Below, piece after piece: positions 33,110 through 42,511 of a stretch of DNA of 64,000 bases. The translations under genes and the position numbers were made by a program. This DNA is from Bordetella genomosp. 9 (GTDB taxonomy: Bacteria > Pseudomonadota > Gammaproteobacteria > Burkholderiales > Burkholderiaceae_B), in contig NZ_CP021109.1 of NCBI RefSeq assembly GCF_002119725.1, positions 1,674,001 through 1,738,000 of the forward strand. Direction: 5' to 3'. The notes below the pieces were generated by a model. That model was not told where the DNA came from, did not search any database, and saw nothing but the letters and a program-made list of their open reading frames with translations. Within the stretch, counting starts at the first letter, position 1, and each line of letters begins with the position of its first letter.

Positions 33110-33895
33110 TCAGATGATGGAGCGACGCGACGCGATGCCGCCATCGATGGTGACGATGGTGCCAGTGATATAGCCGGCACGCGCGGATGAAAGCCAGACG
33201 ATCAGGTCGGCGACTTCCTCTGCGGATGCGGGGCGCTTTGCTGGATACTTGTCGAACAGTTCTTCCCAGCGGGCTTCATCGCCGTACCAGTCCAGCGCTC
33301 GCCGCTTCATCAGCTTCACCATGCGATCGGTCGCCACCGGCCCCGGGTTGACGCCCACGACCCGAATGCCATCGTCCAGGCTACGGCCGCCCAGGGCGCG
33401 CGTGAAGGCCATCATGGCGGCATTGCCCGTCGTGCCAACGATGTAGTCCGCGTCCGGGTTTTCGCCGGAATTGCCGATGTCGTTGACGATGACGCCGGCG
33501 CCGCGGGATTTCATATGGGCATAGATTTCCCGCGACAGCGTGACGTAGGAGAAGATCTTCATGTCGAGGCTGTCGCGCCAGACCTGGTCGGATAGCTTGT
33601 CAAGCGGTCCGGCCGCCGAGTCGGCCGCGTTATTGACCAGAATGTCAACGCCGGCGCAGCGGCGCGCCAGTTCCATCGCATTCGCATTCACCGCGAGGTC
33701 CATAGGGTGAATATGGACGTCGACGTCATGGGACTGCACGAGCGCGTCGCGCGCTGCCGCAAGTCCTGCTTCGGAGCGCGCGGCCAAATGCAGGGTGCTC
33801 ACGCCTTCATTTGCGAAGCTGTGCGCGGTCGCCAGACCGATGCCCTTGGACGCGCCGGTAATCAGCGCCGCCTTCCCTTTCAACCCCAAATCCAT
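33110..33895 (-). CDS. SDR-family protein with altered active site
   Basis: First gene of the minus-strand operon. The 261-residue Rossmann protein has the cofactor motif TGASKGIG at 13-20 and VDILVNNAAD, so it should bind NAD(P). At the place of the catalytic YxxxK it reads Y151-IVG-T155 followed by TGNAAMMAF; aligning on the following helix puts N158 where lysine is normal. It may be a divergent SDR subgroup with a different proton relay, or a non-redox enzyme. The ATG has AAGGA 8 nt upstream. A longer frame into the regulatory region lacks a good start. Confidence 0.8.
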   Translation of the reverse strand: MDLGLKGKAALITGASKGIGLATAHSFANEGVSTLHLAARSEAGLAAARDALVQSHDVDVHIHPMDLAVNANAMELARRCAGVDILVNNAADSAAGPLDKLSDQVWRDSLDMKIFSYVTLSREIYAHMKSRGAGVIVNDIGNSGENPDADYIVGTTGNAAMMAFTRALGGRSLDDGIRVVGVNPGPVATDRMVKLMKRRALDWYGDEARWEELFDKYPAKRPASAEEVADLIVWLSSARAGYITGTIVTIDGGIASRRSII

Positions 33896-34134
33896 TGCGA
33901 TGTTCCTTACCTGAGTATGTACACAGACCCCCGGGTCATGTATGCAACTGGACGCGTGGGGTGAGGCGATCGGCCAACCCGTCGTCGCCGGCGGGGTATC
34001 CGATGAAGGAGACAAACGCAACATCCATGCCAAGTCCGTTTACCGCTGCTGGGAAAAGGCGCTAGGTTTCGATGCGCCAAGCAGGTGCCAAACATGGTTC
34101 GAGACGCACAATATCGTGCATACTGGGCGATGTT
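33896..34134. other. divergent control region between SDR operon and GntR gene
   Basis: The 342-bp gap from 33896 to 34237 separates the 11-gene operon from its presumed regulator and holds no gene. It contains a near-match GntR operator at 33936-33947, next to the near-palindrome GACCCCCGGGTC at 33926-33937. No clear -35/-10 pair for the operon could be fixed on the minus strand. Confidence 0.6.
33936..33947 (-). promoter_or_regulatory. second, imperfect GntR-type operator near the operon start
   Basis: Read on the minus strand this is TTGCATACATGA, differing at 2 of 12 positions from TTGTATACAAGA in the perfect palindrome at 34135-34148. It lies 41 nt before the SDR start codon, where a repressor could block the 11-gene operon. 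Function is inferred from similarity and position. Confidence 0.55.
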
Positions 34135-34148
34135 TCTTGTATACAAGA
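34135..34148. promoter_or_regulatory. perfect GntR/FCD-type operator palindrome
   Basis: TCTTGTATACAAGA is a perfect 14-bp palindrome with the TTGTATACAA core common to FCD-class GntR regulators. It lies 5 bp before a TATAAT box of the regulator gene, so binding should autoregulate that gene. Confidence 0.75.
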
Positions 34149-34153
34149 GCGGC

Positions 34154-34159
34154 TATAAT
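34154..34159 (+). promoter_or_regulatory. -10 box of the GntR regulator gene
   Basis: A perfect TATAAT, 78 nt before the GTG start. The expected -35 (34131-34136, TGTTTC) is poor, and the spacer is largely occupied by the operator palindrome. Confidence 0.6.
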
Positions 34160-34237
34160 GTCTCGCTAGTGCCATCTCGCGTGGCCGTTCAGTGCGTTGC
34201 CCATCGGCAGCCGCGCCTCGGCCCAAGGACAGCAGGA

Positions 34238-34945
34238 GTGAAAACAGTATCCAAAGCGACTTCGCCTTCATCCCGCTCATCGGACCGATCGGCTACTGCG
34301 CCAAGCCGTTCGGCGCAAGTCCAGAAGGCGCTGGAAAGGGAGATCCTTTCTGGGCAGCTCGCGCCAGGCGCCCGGCTGGACGAAGTGGAGCTGGCGCAAC
34401 GTTTCCGTGTATCGCGCACTCCGGTACGCGAGGCGCTGCGGCACCTGGCGTCCGCCGGACTGATTCGCATACGAAGCCGCCAACCGGCTCAAGTCGTGGA
34501 GTTGTCGGCGTCGCGGCTGATCGAGATGTTCCAGGTCATGGCCGAATTGGAAGCGCTTTGCGCCCGCATGGCGGCGCGGCGCATCTCGGCATCCCAGCTC
34601 GCCCTGCTTGGCGGGCTGCATGCGCAATTGGCCCAATTGGCGAAAACCGACCAGGTCGAGGACTTTTATGAGGTGAATCGGCACTTCCACGAATTGATCT
34701 ACGAGGCATCGCAGAACGAGTTCCTGGCCGAACAGACGCGTGCGTTGCGCAATCGCATCGGCGCATACCGGAAGCTCGTTACGCAAAAGCCCAGCCGCCG
34801 CGCCGCAACGCTGACGGAGCATGAACAAGTCCTGCGCGCCATCGCCACGGGCGACGAGGATGGCGCCGCGCAGGCGATGCGAGGCCATGTCAATCTGCTG
34901 GGCGAGAAGCTGCTGGACTTCATCGCGCTATTCCCGAAGCCGTAG
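34238..34945 (+). CDS. GntR-family transcriptional regulator (FadR subfamily, FCD domain)
   Basis: A 235-residue regulator. The winged helix-turn-helix occupies about residues 28-95 (LEREILSGQLAPGARLDE, then RFRVSRTPVREALRHLA), and the C-terminal helical FCD domain has metal/ligand-site features such as EVNRHFHELIYEAS and HEQVLRAIATGD. It starts at a GTG with AAGGA 8 nt upstream. It is divergent from the 11-gene operon, and the shared control region has two matching palindromes, so it most likely represses both units until the substrate or an intermediate binds. Confidence 0.9.
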   Translation: MKTVSKATSPSSRSSDRSATAPSRSAQVQKALEREILSGQLAPGARLDEVELAQRFRVSRTPVREALRHLASAGLIRIRSRQPAQVVELSASRLIEMFQVMAELEALCARMAARRISASQLALLGGLHAQLAQLAKTDQVEDFYEVNRHFHELIYEASQNEFLAEQTRALRNRIGAYRKLVTQKPSRRAATLTEHEQVLRAIATGDEDGAAQAMRGHVNLLGEKLLDFIALFPKP

Positions 34946-35035
34946 TGCAGACATATTTGGAAACGACTGCGTGGCAACTATTCGGCCCCGCGTTTACGCG
35001 GCAAGATGTCAGCAGCGTCTGGCCAACTCCGCCGA

Positions 35036-35081
35036 ACTCCGCGGAGTAGGCGTCAACCTGCCGGTAAAAACGCCATAGAAT
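35036..35081 (+). promoter_or_regulatory. bio operon promoter region with a 12-bp palindrome
   Basis: A perfect palindrome ACTCCGCGGAGT at 35036-35047 precedes a -10-like TAGAAT at 35076-35081. The -35 is weak. No BirA-type TTGTAAACC operator is seen. The palindrome could be a regulator site or chance in GC-rich DNA. Confidence 0.4.
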
Positions 35082-35150
35082 CGCCATTGCGTGGCGGCAT
35101 TCCGCTCCCTACGATCCGGCCGTTTTTCAACGCCGCTTCTGGAGTACGCC

Positions 35151-36158
35151 ATGCCGCATACCCGCACCGTTGCGCCACCGCAGCGCGGTTCGCATCGAAT
35201 TCCATCCCCGGGCCGTTGGACCGGCCAGGCTGTCGCAGCGCTCTACGAGCTGCCTTTCCCGGAACTGATGCACCGCGCGCAGCGGGTGCATCGCCTTAAT
35301 TTCGACCCCACCGAAATTCAGCTTTCCAGCCTGCTGTCGATCAAGACGGGGGGCTGTCCGGAGGACTGCGGGTATTGCTCACAGTCCGTGCATCACGACA
35401 CCGGGCTGAAGGCGCAGCCCCTGATGGACCTGGAGGAAGTGCTGACGGCCGCGCGCGCCGCCAAGGCGGCCGGCGCCCGGCGCTTCTGCATGGGCGCGGC
35501 ATGGCGTTCCCCCAAGCCCAGGCAGGTCGCTGCCGTCGCGCGCATGATCGAGGGAGTCAAGGCGCTGGGCCTGGAAACCTGCGTCACCCTCGGCATGCTG
35601 GATGACCAGCATGCGCGGCAACTCGCCGATGCCGGCCTGGACTACTACAACCACAACCTGGACACCTCGCCTGAGTTCTACGGCAACGTCGTGACGACGC
35701 GCACCTACCAGGATCGCCTGGATACCCTGCAACGCGTGCGTGAGGCCGGCATCAAAGTGTGCTGCGGCGGCATCATCGGCATGGGGGAAGACCGGCGGGC
35801 CAGAGCGGGCCTGATCGCCCAGCTCGCCAACCTGGATCCCTATCCGGAATCGGTGCCCATCAACGGCTTGATGCGGGTCGCCGGAACGCCGATGCACGCA
35901 GCCGAGAAGCTCGATCCGTTCGAATTCGTGCGGACCGTCGCCGTGGCGCGTATCGCCATGCCGCGCGCCATGGTGCGACTGTCCGCCGGGCGGCAGCAGA
36001 TGGACGATGCAACGCAGGCATTGTGTTTCCTGGCCGGCGCGAACTCCATGTTCTACGGCGATGTTCTGCTGACGACTGGCAACCCCCAGGTGGATGCCGA
36101 CCGCGGGCTGCTGGCGCGGCTGGGTATGCGCACGGGAGATGCCGTATGCAAGGCATAG
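35151..36158 (+). CDS. bioB: biotin synthase
   Basis: BioB is the radical SAM enzyme that inserts sulfur into dethiobiotin. The radical SAM cluster motif is [13 protein letters not shown] (three cysteines near residue 70), and the second-cluster region is represented by [12 protein letters not shown] and the conserved RLSAGR. The 335-residue length fits the family. GGAG lies 6 nt before the chosen ATG. bioB is first of bioB-bioA-bioF-bioD, and its end overlaps bioA by 13 nt. bioC and bioH are not in this window. Confidence 0.96.
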   Translation: MPHTRTVAPPQRGSHRIPSPGRWTGQAVAALYELPFPELMHRAQRVHRLNFDPTEIQLSSLLSIKTGGCPEDCGYCSQSVHHDTGLKAQPLMDLEEVLTAARAAKAAGARRFCMGAAWRSPKPRQVAAVARMIEGVKALGLETCVTLGMLDDQHARQLADAGLDYYNHNLDTSPEFYGNVVTTRTYQDRLDTLQRVREAGIKVCCGGIIGMGEDRRARAGLIAQLANLDPYPESVPINGLMRVAGTPMHAAEKLDPFEFVRTVAVARIAMPRAMVRLSAGRQQMDDATQALCFLAGANSMFYGDVLLTTGNPQVDADRGLLARLGMRTGDAVCKA

Positions 36159-37516
36159 CGCATCCTGACCGCGCGGCGGATCTGGTCGGTCGCAGCTTGC
36201 GCGCGGTCTGGCACCCCTGCACGCAGATGAAGCACCACGAACGCTTCCCTTTGCTGCCCATTGCGCGCGCCAGCGGCCCATGGCTCTACGACACGGCAGG
36301 ACGCCGCTATCTGGATGGCATCAGCTCGTGGTGGGTCAATCTGTTCGGTCACTCGCATCCCGCGATCAATGCCGCGCTGACCCGCCAGCTGGACACGCTG
36401 GAACACGCCATGTTGGCTGGATGCACGCATGAGCCCGCAGTGGCGCTGGCCGAGCGTCTGTCGAGCCTGACGGAGGGCGCCCTGGGGCATGCATTCTTTG
36501 CGTCGGACGGCGCCTCGGCGGTAGAGATCGCCCTGAAAATGAGTTTTCACTCCTGGCGTAACCGAGGCCAATCGGGCAAGCGCGAATTCGTGTGCGTCGA
36601 GCACGGCTACCATGGTGAAACGCTCGGCGCATTGGGCGTGACGGACGTTGCCTTGTTCCGCGACGCGTACGGCCCATTGCTGCGGCACGCGCACCGCGTC
36701 GCAACGCCGGACGCCAGGGGGGCCATGCCTGGCGAAACCGCAGGTGACGTGGCGGCGCGCGCACTGGCCGGTGTCGCGGCCCTGTTCGAGGCGCGCGGCG
36801 CCTCCATCGCGGCGATCATCGTCGAACCGCTGGTGCAGTGCGCGGCCGGGATGGCAATGCACGATCCAGCGTATCTGCGCGGCCTGCGCGCCTTGTGCGA
36901 CCGGCACGGCGTACACCTGATTGCCGACGAGATCGCCGTCGGTTTCGGGCGTACCGGCAGTTTTTTCGCACACGAGCAGGCGGGCATACGGCCCGACTTC
37001 CTGTGCCTTTCCAAGGGAATCAGCGGCGGCTATCTGCCTTTGTCCGTGGTGTTGTGCAGCGACGAAATCCATGAGGCCTTCTACGATGACGACATCGCGC
37101 GGGGCTTCCTGCACTCGCACTCCTACACCGGGAATCCGCTAGCGTGCGCGGCAGCCCTTGCGACGCTGGACCTGTTCGACCAGCTCGATGTGCTGTCGGC
37201 CAATCGCGTTCGGTTCGATGCCTTGGCGGCCGCACTGAGCGACCTCGACGGGCATCCCGGCGTCACGCATTTCCGGCGGTGCGGCGCCGTGCTGGCTTTC
37301 GACGCCGTGGTGGACGACGCGTATGCCGCAAGCAGCTTTGCGCGCCGCTATGCAGAGCACGCCCTGGCGGCCGGCGCCTTGCTGCGTCCCATCGGCCGCA
37401 CGGTTTACCTGATGCCGCCTTACATCCTGGACAAAGAACACATCGGCTTGCTGGCGTTCGCGACGATACAGGCGCTGGACCGCACGCTCAACGACAAGGT
37501 GCCACGCCATGCCTGA
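36146..37516 (+). CDS. bioA: adenosylmethionine-8-amino-7-oxononanoate aminotransferase
   Basis: BioA transfers an amino group from SAM to 8-amino-7-oxononanoate, forming 7,8-diaminononanoate. The 456-residue class III aminotransferase has the substrate-pocket WHPCTQM near the N-terminus, [15 protein letters not shown], the aspartate motif [14 protein letters not shown] and the PLP lysine in [15 protein letters not shown] is 7 nt before the ATG. It overlaps bioB upstream and bioF downstream (8 nt), indicating tight translational coupling. Confidence 0.95.
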   Translation: MQGIAHPDRAADLVGRSLRAVWHPCTQMKHHERFPLLPIARASGPWLYDTAGRRYLDGISSWWVNLFGHSHPAINAALTRQLDTLEHAMLAGCTHEPAVALAERLSSLTEGALGHAFFASDGASAVEIALKMSFHSWRNRGQSGKREFVCVEHGYHGETLGALGVTDVALFRDAYGPLLRHAHRVATPDARGAMPGETAGDVAARALAGVAALFEARGASIAAIIVEPLVQCAAGMAMHDPAYLRGLRALCDRHGVHLIADEIAVGFGRTGSFFAHEQAGIRPDFLCLSKGISGGYLPLSVVLCSDEIHEAFYDDDIARGFLHSHSYTGNPLACAAALATLDLFDQLDVLSANRVRFDALAAALSDLDGHPGVTHFRRCGAVLAFDAVVDDAYAASSFARRYAEHALAAGALLRPIGRTVYLMPPYILDKEHIGLLAFATIQALDRTLNDKVPRHA

Positions 37517-38801
37517 TTCCACTTTCCCCATCCGACCCGCGGCCAACTTCTCCGGCACGCCGCCGGCGGGCGACCGGCGCACCGCCTTCGATACTCTGGA
37601 ACGCCGTATCGCGGAACTCGAAGCGCAGTCTTTGATACGGCGGCGGCGCGTCGGCGATACGCCCTGCGCGCCGCGCGTCCGTGTCGACGGTCAGGCGCTG
37701 GTCGCCTTCGCCAGCAATGATTATCTGGGTCTGGCCAACCACGCGGCGCTCATCGACGCCATCGGGGAGGGCGCGCGCCGCTATGGCGCCGGCAGCGGCG
37801 GGTCGCATCTATTGGGCGGGCATTCGCGCGCGCATGCCATTCTGGAAGACGCGCTGGCGAGCTACGTTGGCGCGTTTGCCCGCGACCCGCGCGCCTTGTC
37901 ATTCTCTACGGGGTATATGGCCAATATGGCGATTCTGACCGCCCTGGCCGGACGCGGCGCGACGGTGTACTCGGATGCCTTGAATCACGCATCGCTGATC
38001 GATGGTGCCCGGCTGTCCCGCGCCGATGTTCGCATCTATCCGCATGCGGACGCGGGAGCGCTCGGCGCGATGCTGGAGGCGGATCGCCGCGACGGCGTCA
38101 AACTCATCGTGACCGATGCGGTATTCAGCATGGACGGCGACGTGGCGCCGCTGCGCGAGCTGGCGGTGCTGGCCGAGCGGCACCAGGCCTGGCTCGTCGT
38201 CGACGATGCCCACGGCTTCGGGCTGCAGGGAATGAACGGCGCGGGAACGGTGGCGGCCCTGGGGCTGCAAACGCCGCTGCTGGTCTACATGGGAACGCTG
38301 GGCAAGGCCGCCGGTGTGGCGGGGGCCTTCGTCGTCGCCGAGGCGACCGTGATCGAATGGCTGATCCAGCGGGCACGAACCTATATCTTCACCACCGCGG
38401 CCGCGCCGGCGCTGGCGCATGCGGCCACGGTCAGTGTCGCGCTGATGCGGGGACCGGAAGGCGATGCCAGGCGCGCCCGCCTGCGCGATCACATCGAGGC
38501 CATGCAGGGATACATCGCGCAAACGATGTGGGGACGGCCGATGTGGGGACGGCCGCCTGAAGCGTCGCCGCGTACGCCCATCCTGCCCATTGTCGTCGGC
38601 GCCAACGAGGCTGCAATGGCGCTTGCCGACTGCCTTCTGGAACGTGGCTTCTGGCTGCCGGCGGTCCGGCCCCCCACGGTGCCGGCGGGTACGGCTCGCC
38701 TGCGCTTGTCGCTATCCGCGGCGCATGACGCTGGCGATATCGCCCGGCTTGGCGCCGCCCTGGTCGAGGCCTCCCGCCGGCCGCCGATGCACCAGGCCTG
38801 A
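37509..38801 (+). CDS. bioF: 8-amino-7-oxononanoate synthase
   Basis: BioF condenses pimeloyl-ACP (or -CoA) with alanine. The 430-residue alpha-oxoamine synthase has [33 protein letters not shown] and the PLP lysine in MGTLGKAAG. At 430 residues it is longer than the usual ~385; extra length lies at the N-terminus and in a surface segment near residues 340-352 that contains an in-frame duplication encoding [10 protein letters not shown]. It overlaps bioA by 8 nt. An ATG is used; no better start was seen downstream. Confidence 0.94.
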   Translation: MPDSTFPIRPAANFSGTPPAGDRRTAFDTLERRIAELEAQSLIRRRRVGDTPCAPRVRVDGQALVAFASNDYLGLANHAALIDAIGEGARRYGAGSGGSHLLGGHSRAHAILEDALASYVGAFARDPRALSFSTGYMANMAILTALAGRGATVYSDALNHASLIDGARLSRADVRIYPHADAGALGAMLEADRRDGVKLIVTDAVFSMDGDVAPLRELAVLAERHQAWLVVDDAHGFGLQGMNGAGTVAALGLQTPLLVYMGTLGKAAGVAGAFVVAEATVIEWLIQRARTYIFTTAAAPALAHAATVSVALMRGPEGDARRARLRDHIEAMQGYIAQTMWGRPMWGRPPEASPRTPILPIVVGANEAAMALADCLLERGFWLPAVRPPTVPAGTARLRLSLSAAHDAGDIARLGAALVEASRRPPMHQA

Positions 38802-38875
38802 CCCCATCCATGCAATCAACCGATCCGGGGCCCTGCCGATCCGTCGCGCGGGCGCCCCTGGCGCGGACAGACACC

Positions 38876-39607
38876 ATGACACGCAGACACGCATCTTATT
38901 TCGTTGCAGGAACCGACACGGAAATCGGCAAAACGCTGGCCAGTTGCGGCTTGCTCAGCGCCTTCGCCGCACGGGGGCTGTCCACGGCGGCAATGAAGCC
39001 CGTCGCCGCCGGCGCGGCGCCCGATGCAGCCGGCATATGGCGCAATGAGGACGCCGAATTGCTGGCCGGTTGCGCCACCGTGCCGGTGCCGCGCGATCTC
39101 TCCACGCCTTTCCTCCTGCACGAACCCGCAGCGCCGCACCTGGTGGCGGATCGGGAAGGCGTGACGCTGGACATCGCCCGCATCGTCAGTTGCCACCGCG
39201 ATATCGCGGCGCGAGCCGATATCACCATCGTGGAAGGGGTCGGGGGCTTCCGGGTGCCCTTGGGCCGGGACCGTGACACGGGGGACCTTGCGCACGCGCT
39301 GGCGCTGCCTGTCATATTGGTGGTCGGCATGCGGCTGGGCTGCTTGAGCCACGCGCTTCTGACGGCCGAAGCCATCGCATCGCGCGGCCTGCGGCTTGCC
39401 GGATGGATCGCCAACACCGTCGATGCCGCCATGCGCCTGCCCCGGGAAAACCTTGCCACCTTGCAAGACCGCTTCGCGCGCCACTACGGCGCGCCGCTGC
39501 TGGGCGCGATCCCCCGGCTGCCGGCGCCTTCTGGCCGGGCAGCAGCGGCGTGGCTCGATGTCGATCCCATTTTTCCGCCCGGGGCGGCTCAGGCGCACCC
39601 GGAATGA
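38876..39607 (+). CDS. bioD: dethiobiotin synthetase
   Basis: BioD closes the ureido ring of dethiobiotin using ATP and CO2. The P-loop [15 protein letters not shown] lies near the N-terminus, KPVAAG follows, and [12 protein letters not shown] is the conserved Mg-binding region. The product has 243 residues from the chosen ATG. An in-frame ATG at 38810, 6 nt after the bioF stop, would add 22 residues with no family resemblance; neither start has a strong Shine-Dalgarno. It is the last bio gene and converges on a DUF1993 gene. Confidence 0.92.
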   Translation: MTRRHASYFVAGTDTEIGKTLASCGLLSAFAARGLSTAAMKPVAAGAAPDAAGIWRNEDAELLAGCATVPVPRDLSTPFLLHEPAAPHLVADREGVTLDIARIVSCHRDIAARADITIVEGVGGFRVPLGRDRDTGDLAHALALPVILVVGMRLGCLSHALLTAEAIASRGLRLAGWIANTVDAAMRLPRENLATLQDRFARHYGAPLLGAIPRLPAPSGRAAAAWLDVDPIFPPGAAQAHPE

Positions 39608-39628
39608 GGGGTCGATCCGGGTTGCCGA

Positions 39629-40141
39629 TCAGCCAGGATAGGGGCCGAGGAAGTCCAGCTTGCCGATAGGCACCCCGCAGTGGCGCAGGATGTCGTATGC
39701 CGTGGTGATATGGAAGTAGAAATTCGGCAAGGCAAAGGTCAGCAGATAGGCATCGCCCTGGAACGTCGGCTTGAAATCGCCGAAGCTCAATTGCACGGTG
39801 CGGCTTTCGCTGCCTTCCAGGGCCGAGGCGGGCACGCTCTGCAGCCAGGCGATCGTATCGGCGATGCGCTTGCGCAGTTCCGGGAAAGTGGTCTCCGTAT
39901 CCTCGAAGCTCGGCGCATCCAGGCCCGTCAGGCGTTTGACCGCGAACTTCGAAGTGTCGCTGGCGCGCTGGATCTGCCCCGACAAGGGATACATGTCCGG
40001 GGCCAGGCGGGCATTGACCAGCGTGGACGGATCCACGCCGTTCTGCGCCGCGTGCGACTCCGCCTTATCGAGCAAAGCGGTGAGCACGTTCAAGGCCCGG
40101 ACAAATACGGGAACGGAAGCCTGGTACATCGACAAAGGCAT
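39629..40141 (-). CDS. DUF1993 family protein
   Basis: A 170-residue soluble protein of the DUF1993 family (SMYQASVPVFVRALNVL at the N-terminus, FALPNFYFHITTAYDILRH near the C-terminus). The histidine in this last motif matches the DinB-like four-helix fold, but no enzymatic role is established. It is convergent with bioD and on the same strand as maf, with 91 nt between; membership in either group is unclear. Confidence 0.85.
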   Translation of the reverse strand: MPLSMYQASVPVFVRALNVLTALLDKAESHAAQNGVDPSTLVNARLAPDMYPLSGQIQRASDTSKFAVKRLTGLDAPSFEDTETTFPELRKRIADTIAWLQSVPASALEGSESRTVQLSFGDFKPTFQGDAYLLTFALPNFYFHITTAYDILRHCGVPIGKLDFLGPYPG

Positions 40142-40232
40142 GATGGTCTACTCCGTGGCACGAATGGCGGCTCCGAACGATTCGGAGGCGTGACGCCGCA
40201 GCCCGGGCGCATGGCAGCGTCCCGGACAGCCG

Positions 40233-40853
40233 CTATGGTACGTCGATGCCGACGCGCCGGAGCAGGGCGGCGGTTTCATACAACGGCAGACCCATCACGC
40301 CGGTGTAGCTGCCGTCGATGCGGGCGATGAAGGCCGCGGCCACGCCCTGTATGCCGTATGCCCCAGCCTTCCCATAGGGTTCGCCGCTGTCGCAGTAGCG
40401 CTCGATCTCCGCCCGCGTAATGGTTCTCATGCGGACTTCGGTGATCGACACATCCTCGAACATGCGGCCGTCGGCGCAGACGACGACCGCGGTATGCACC
40501 TGGTGGCGCGAACCGGACAGCCGCCCGAGCATGTCGATGGCATGCGCGCGGCCATCCGGCTTGCCGAGCACTTCGCCATCGAGGATCACCGTGGTGTCCG
40601 CGGCCAGCAAGGGCAGGGGCGGCAAGCCCTGGTCGCGAATGGCGAGTTCCCCGCGTTGCGCTTTCTCGCGGGCCGTCCGCCGGACATAATCGGCGCCGGC
40701 TTCGCCCGGGTGCCGGGGCTCGTCTTCGCCGGGCGGGGCGGGCACGTTCAGGACGCGGTGCGCGATGCCGATCTGATGCAGCAGTTCGCGGCGGCGCGGG
40801 CTGGTCGACGCCAGATAAAGACGGGGCACGGGATGCGAGTCAGCGAAGGCCAT
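40233..40853 (-). CDS. maf: Maf-like nucleoside triphosphate pyrophosphatase
   Basis: A 206-residue Maf/YceF/YhdE-type house-cleaning pyrophosphatase that hydrolyses non-canonical or methylated nucleotides. Motifs are LASTSPRRRELL near the N-terminus, ADTTVILDGEVLGKP in the centre and GEPYGKAGAYGIQG near the C-terminus. The start overlaps the rlmH stop as TAATG. It ends the minus-strand run yebC, purD, hemF, nadD, rsfS, rlmH, maf. Confidence 0.93.
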   Translation of the reverse strand: MAFADSHPVPRLYLASTSPRRRELLHQIGIAHRVLNVPAPPGEDEPRHPGEAGADYVRRTAREKAQRGELAIRDQGLPPLPLLAADTTVILDGEVLGKPDGRAHAIDMLGRLSGSRHQVHTAVVVCADGRMFEDVSITEVRMRTITRAEIERYCDSGEPYGKAGAYGIQGVAAAFIARIDGSYTGVMGLPLYETAALLRRVGIDVP

Positions 40854-41323
40854 TACGCGCGATGATAAGGATGATTGGTCAGGATCGCCCACGCGCGGTA
40901 CAGCTGTTCCGCCAGCAGGATCCGCACCATGGGGTGAGGCAGGGTCAGGGACGACAGGCGTATCGATGCATCGCAGGATCCCTTCAGGGCCTCGTCCAGG
41001 CCGTCCGGCCCGCCCACAAGGAAGGCGACGTCGCGGCCCAGGCCGCGCCATTGTTCCAGCGTCCTGGCGAGCGCGGCGGTGGTCAGGTCCCGTCCGCGCT
41101 CGTCCAGGGCAACGCGCAGGACGCCCGCGGGCAACGCCGCCTCGATCCGGCGCGCTTCGGCGGCCATCATCTGCGCAGGCGTTTTGCCGCTGGTGCGCGG
41201 TTCAGGCTTGATCTCCCGCAATGCCAGGGCACAGTCCGGCGGAAGACGCTTGGCGTAGTCGTCCCAGCCGCTTTCCACCCAGGCTGGCATGCGCGTGCCC
41301 ACTGCGACGACGAGCAGTTTCAC
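40853..41323 (-). CDS. rlmH: 23S rRNA pseudouridine1915 N3-methyltransferase
   Basis: RlmH (SPOUT superfamily) methylates pseudouridine 1915 in helix 69 of 23S rRNA on 70S ribosomes, using SAM. The 156-residue protein has the SAM-binding knot region [14 protein letters not shown] and the C-terminal [18 protein letters not shown] followed by HPYHR, all characteristic. Length is standard. It is coupled to maf through TAATG and follows rsfS, an order common in bacteria. Confidence 0.96.
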   Translation of the reverse strand: MKLLVVAVGTRMPAWVESGWDDYAKRLPPDCALALREIKPEPRTSGKTPAQMMAAEARRIEAALPAGVLRVALDERGRDLTTAALARTLEQWRGLGRDVAFLVGGPDGLDEALKGSCDASIRLSSLTLPHPMVRILLAEQLYRAWAILTNHPYHRA

Positions 41324-41379
41324 GCTGAACGGACGCTAGGGCGCTCAGAGACGTTGGTCATGCCGGGGCCGCTCCGGAA

Positions 41380-41775
41380 TCAGATGTCGTCTTCGTCGTA
41401 CGTGGCGCCCGACAGCGCAGGGCGTGTCGATTGCGGCAACAGCTTGACGCGGACCGGCTTGCCGCCCCAGATCTCTTCCAGGTTGTAGTACTCGCGTATT
41501 GCCGGCTGCATGATATGCACCACGACATCGCCCAGGTCGACGACGACCCACTCGCCGGTATCCTCGCCTTCGACGGCAACCGGGATGCGCAGGGCACGGG
41601 CGCGGTCCGAGACGCTGGATGCCAGCGCGCGCGTCTGCCGGTTCGACGTCGCGCTGGCGATGACCACACGGTCGAACAGGCTGGTCAGGTGCGTCGTATT
41701 GAAGATCTTGATGTCCTGCGCCTTTACGTCCTCGAGGGCGTCGATGACGGCGCGCTGTAGTTTCTGTATTTCCAT
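41380..41775 (-). CDS. rsfS: ribosomal silencing factor RsfS
   Basis: RsfS binds L14 and blocks subunit joining in starved cells. The 131-residue protein has VIDALEDVKAQDIKIFN, SNRQTRALASSV and the conserved GEWVVVDLGDVVVHIM, YYNLEEIWG. The chosen ATG gives the family length; an in-frame ATG at 41832 would add 19 residues, and neither has a well-placed Shine-Dalgarno. It lies between nadD and rlmH, the classical neighbourhood. Confidence 0.93.
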   Translation of the reverse strand: MEIQKLQRAVIDALEDVKAQDIKIFNTTHLTSLFDRVVIASATSNRQTRALASSVSDRARALRIPVAVEGEDTGEWVVVDLGDVVVHIMQPAIREYYNLEEIWGGKPVRVKLLPQSTRPALSGATYDEDDI

Positions 41776-41920
41776 GTTGTAACTATAACCCTCCGGGCCG
41801 CCTCGGTGAGGCTGGTAATCCTGCTCCGTCATGCGCTCGGCTTGCCCAAGGCGCGGCAGGCCGGTTTCATCGGCTGTTCCGGCCGCGCGGACCCGTGCAA
41901 GCCGGCAGCGCCCGGATGAT

Positions 41921-42511
41921 TCAATCGTGGTAGAGGCGATGCGCGCGTATGTAACGGGATACCGGCTCGGCAAGCAGGCCGTCCACCGGCAAATCATGTG
42001 CCAGCCGGTCGCGGATCGCCGAGGCCGATACGGGCATTTCGGCGAAGGGCAGGGTTTCCACCTGCCGCCCCTGAGCAGCCAGCCGCTGCGCCAGTTCCGC
42101 GGGCGGCGTCGATGGCGCGCCAGGCCGGGTGGCGACGGCCAGATCGACTCGATCCGCGATGCCCTGCCATTCGCGCCAGGAGCAGAAATTGGCAAGCTGG
42201 TCCGTACCGAGCAGCCAGACGTAGCGCCGGTCCGCAGGCAAGGCCCGAATGGTCTCGATTGTGTAAGTGGGGCCGCCGCGGTCGATTTCGGTGGTGTTCA
42301 GCACGAGACCCGGCTCGCCGGCGATGGCCAGACGGATCATTTCGCACCGTTGCGCCGGCGTCGCCCGCAAGGGGCCGCGCTGCCAGGGCGAGGCGGCGGG
42401 AATCAGTTCTACCCGCTGCAGATCCAGTGCGTGCAAGGCCGTGCGGGCCAGAGCAAGGTGCGCCACGTGGATGGGGTCGAAGCTGCCGCCGAGCAGGCCG
42501 ATGCGTTTCAA
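41921..42511 (-). CDS. nadD: nicotinate-nucleotide adenylyltransferase
   Basis: NadD makes deamido-NAD from nicotinate mononucleotide and ATP. The 196-residue nucleotidyltransferase has [16 protein letters not shown] at its start and the C-terminal [10 protein letters not shown] (ISSTxIR-like) motif. The start is a TTG overlapping the hemF stop as TTGA, with AAGAG 7 nt before; no ATG or GTG fits before the first strand. A TTG two codons earlier is the alternative. Confidence 0.93.
   Translation of the reverse strand: MKRIGLLGGSFDPIHVAHLALARTALHALDLQRVELIPAASPWQRGPLRATPAQRCEMIRLAIAGEPGLVLNTTEIDRGGPTYTIETIRALPADRRYVWLLGTDQLANFCSWREWQGIADRVDLAVATRPGAPSTPPAELAQRLAAQGRQVETLPFAEMPVSASAIRDRLAHDLPVDGLLAEPVSRYIRAHRLYHD

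Noticed and set aside
33908-33925. A third GntR operator at the TGTACA centre near the SDR start
   Set aside because: Only the central TGTACA is symmetric and it does not match the TTGTATACAA pattern well enough.
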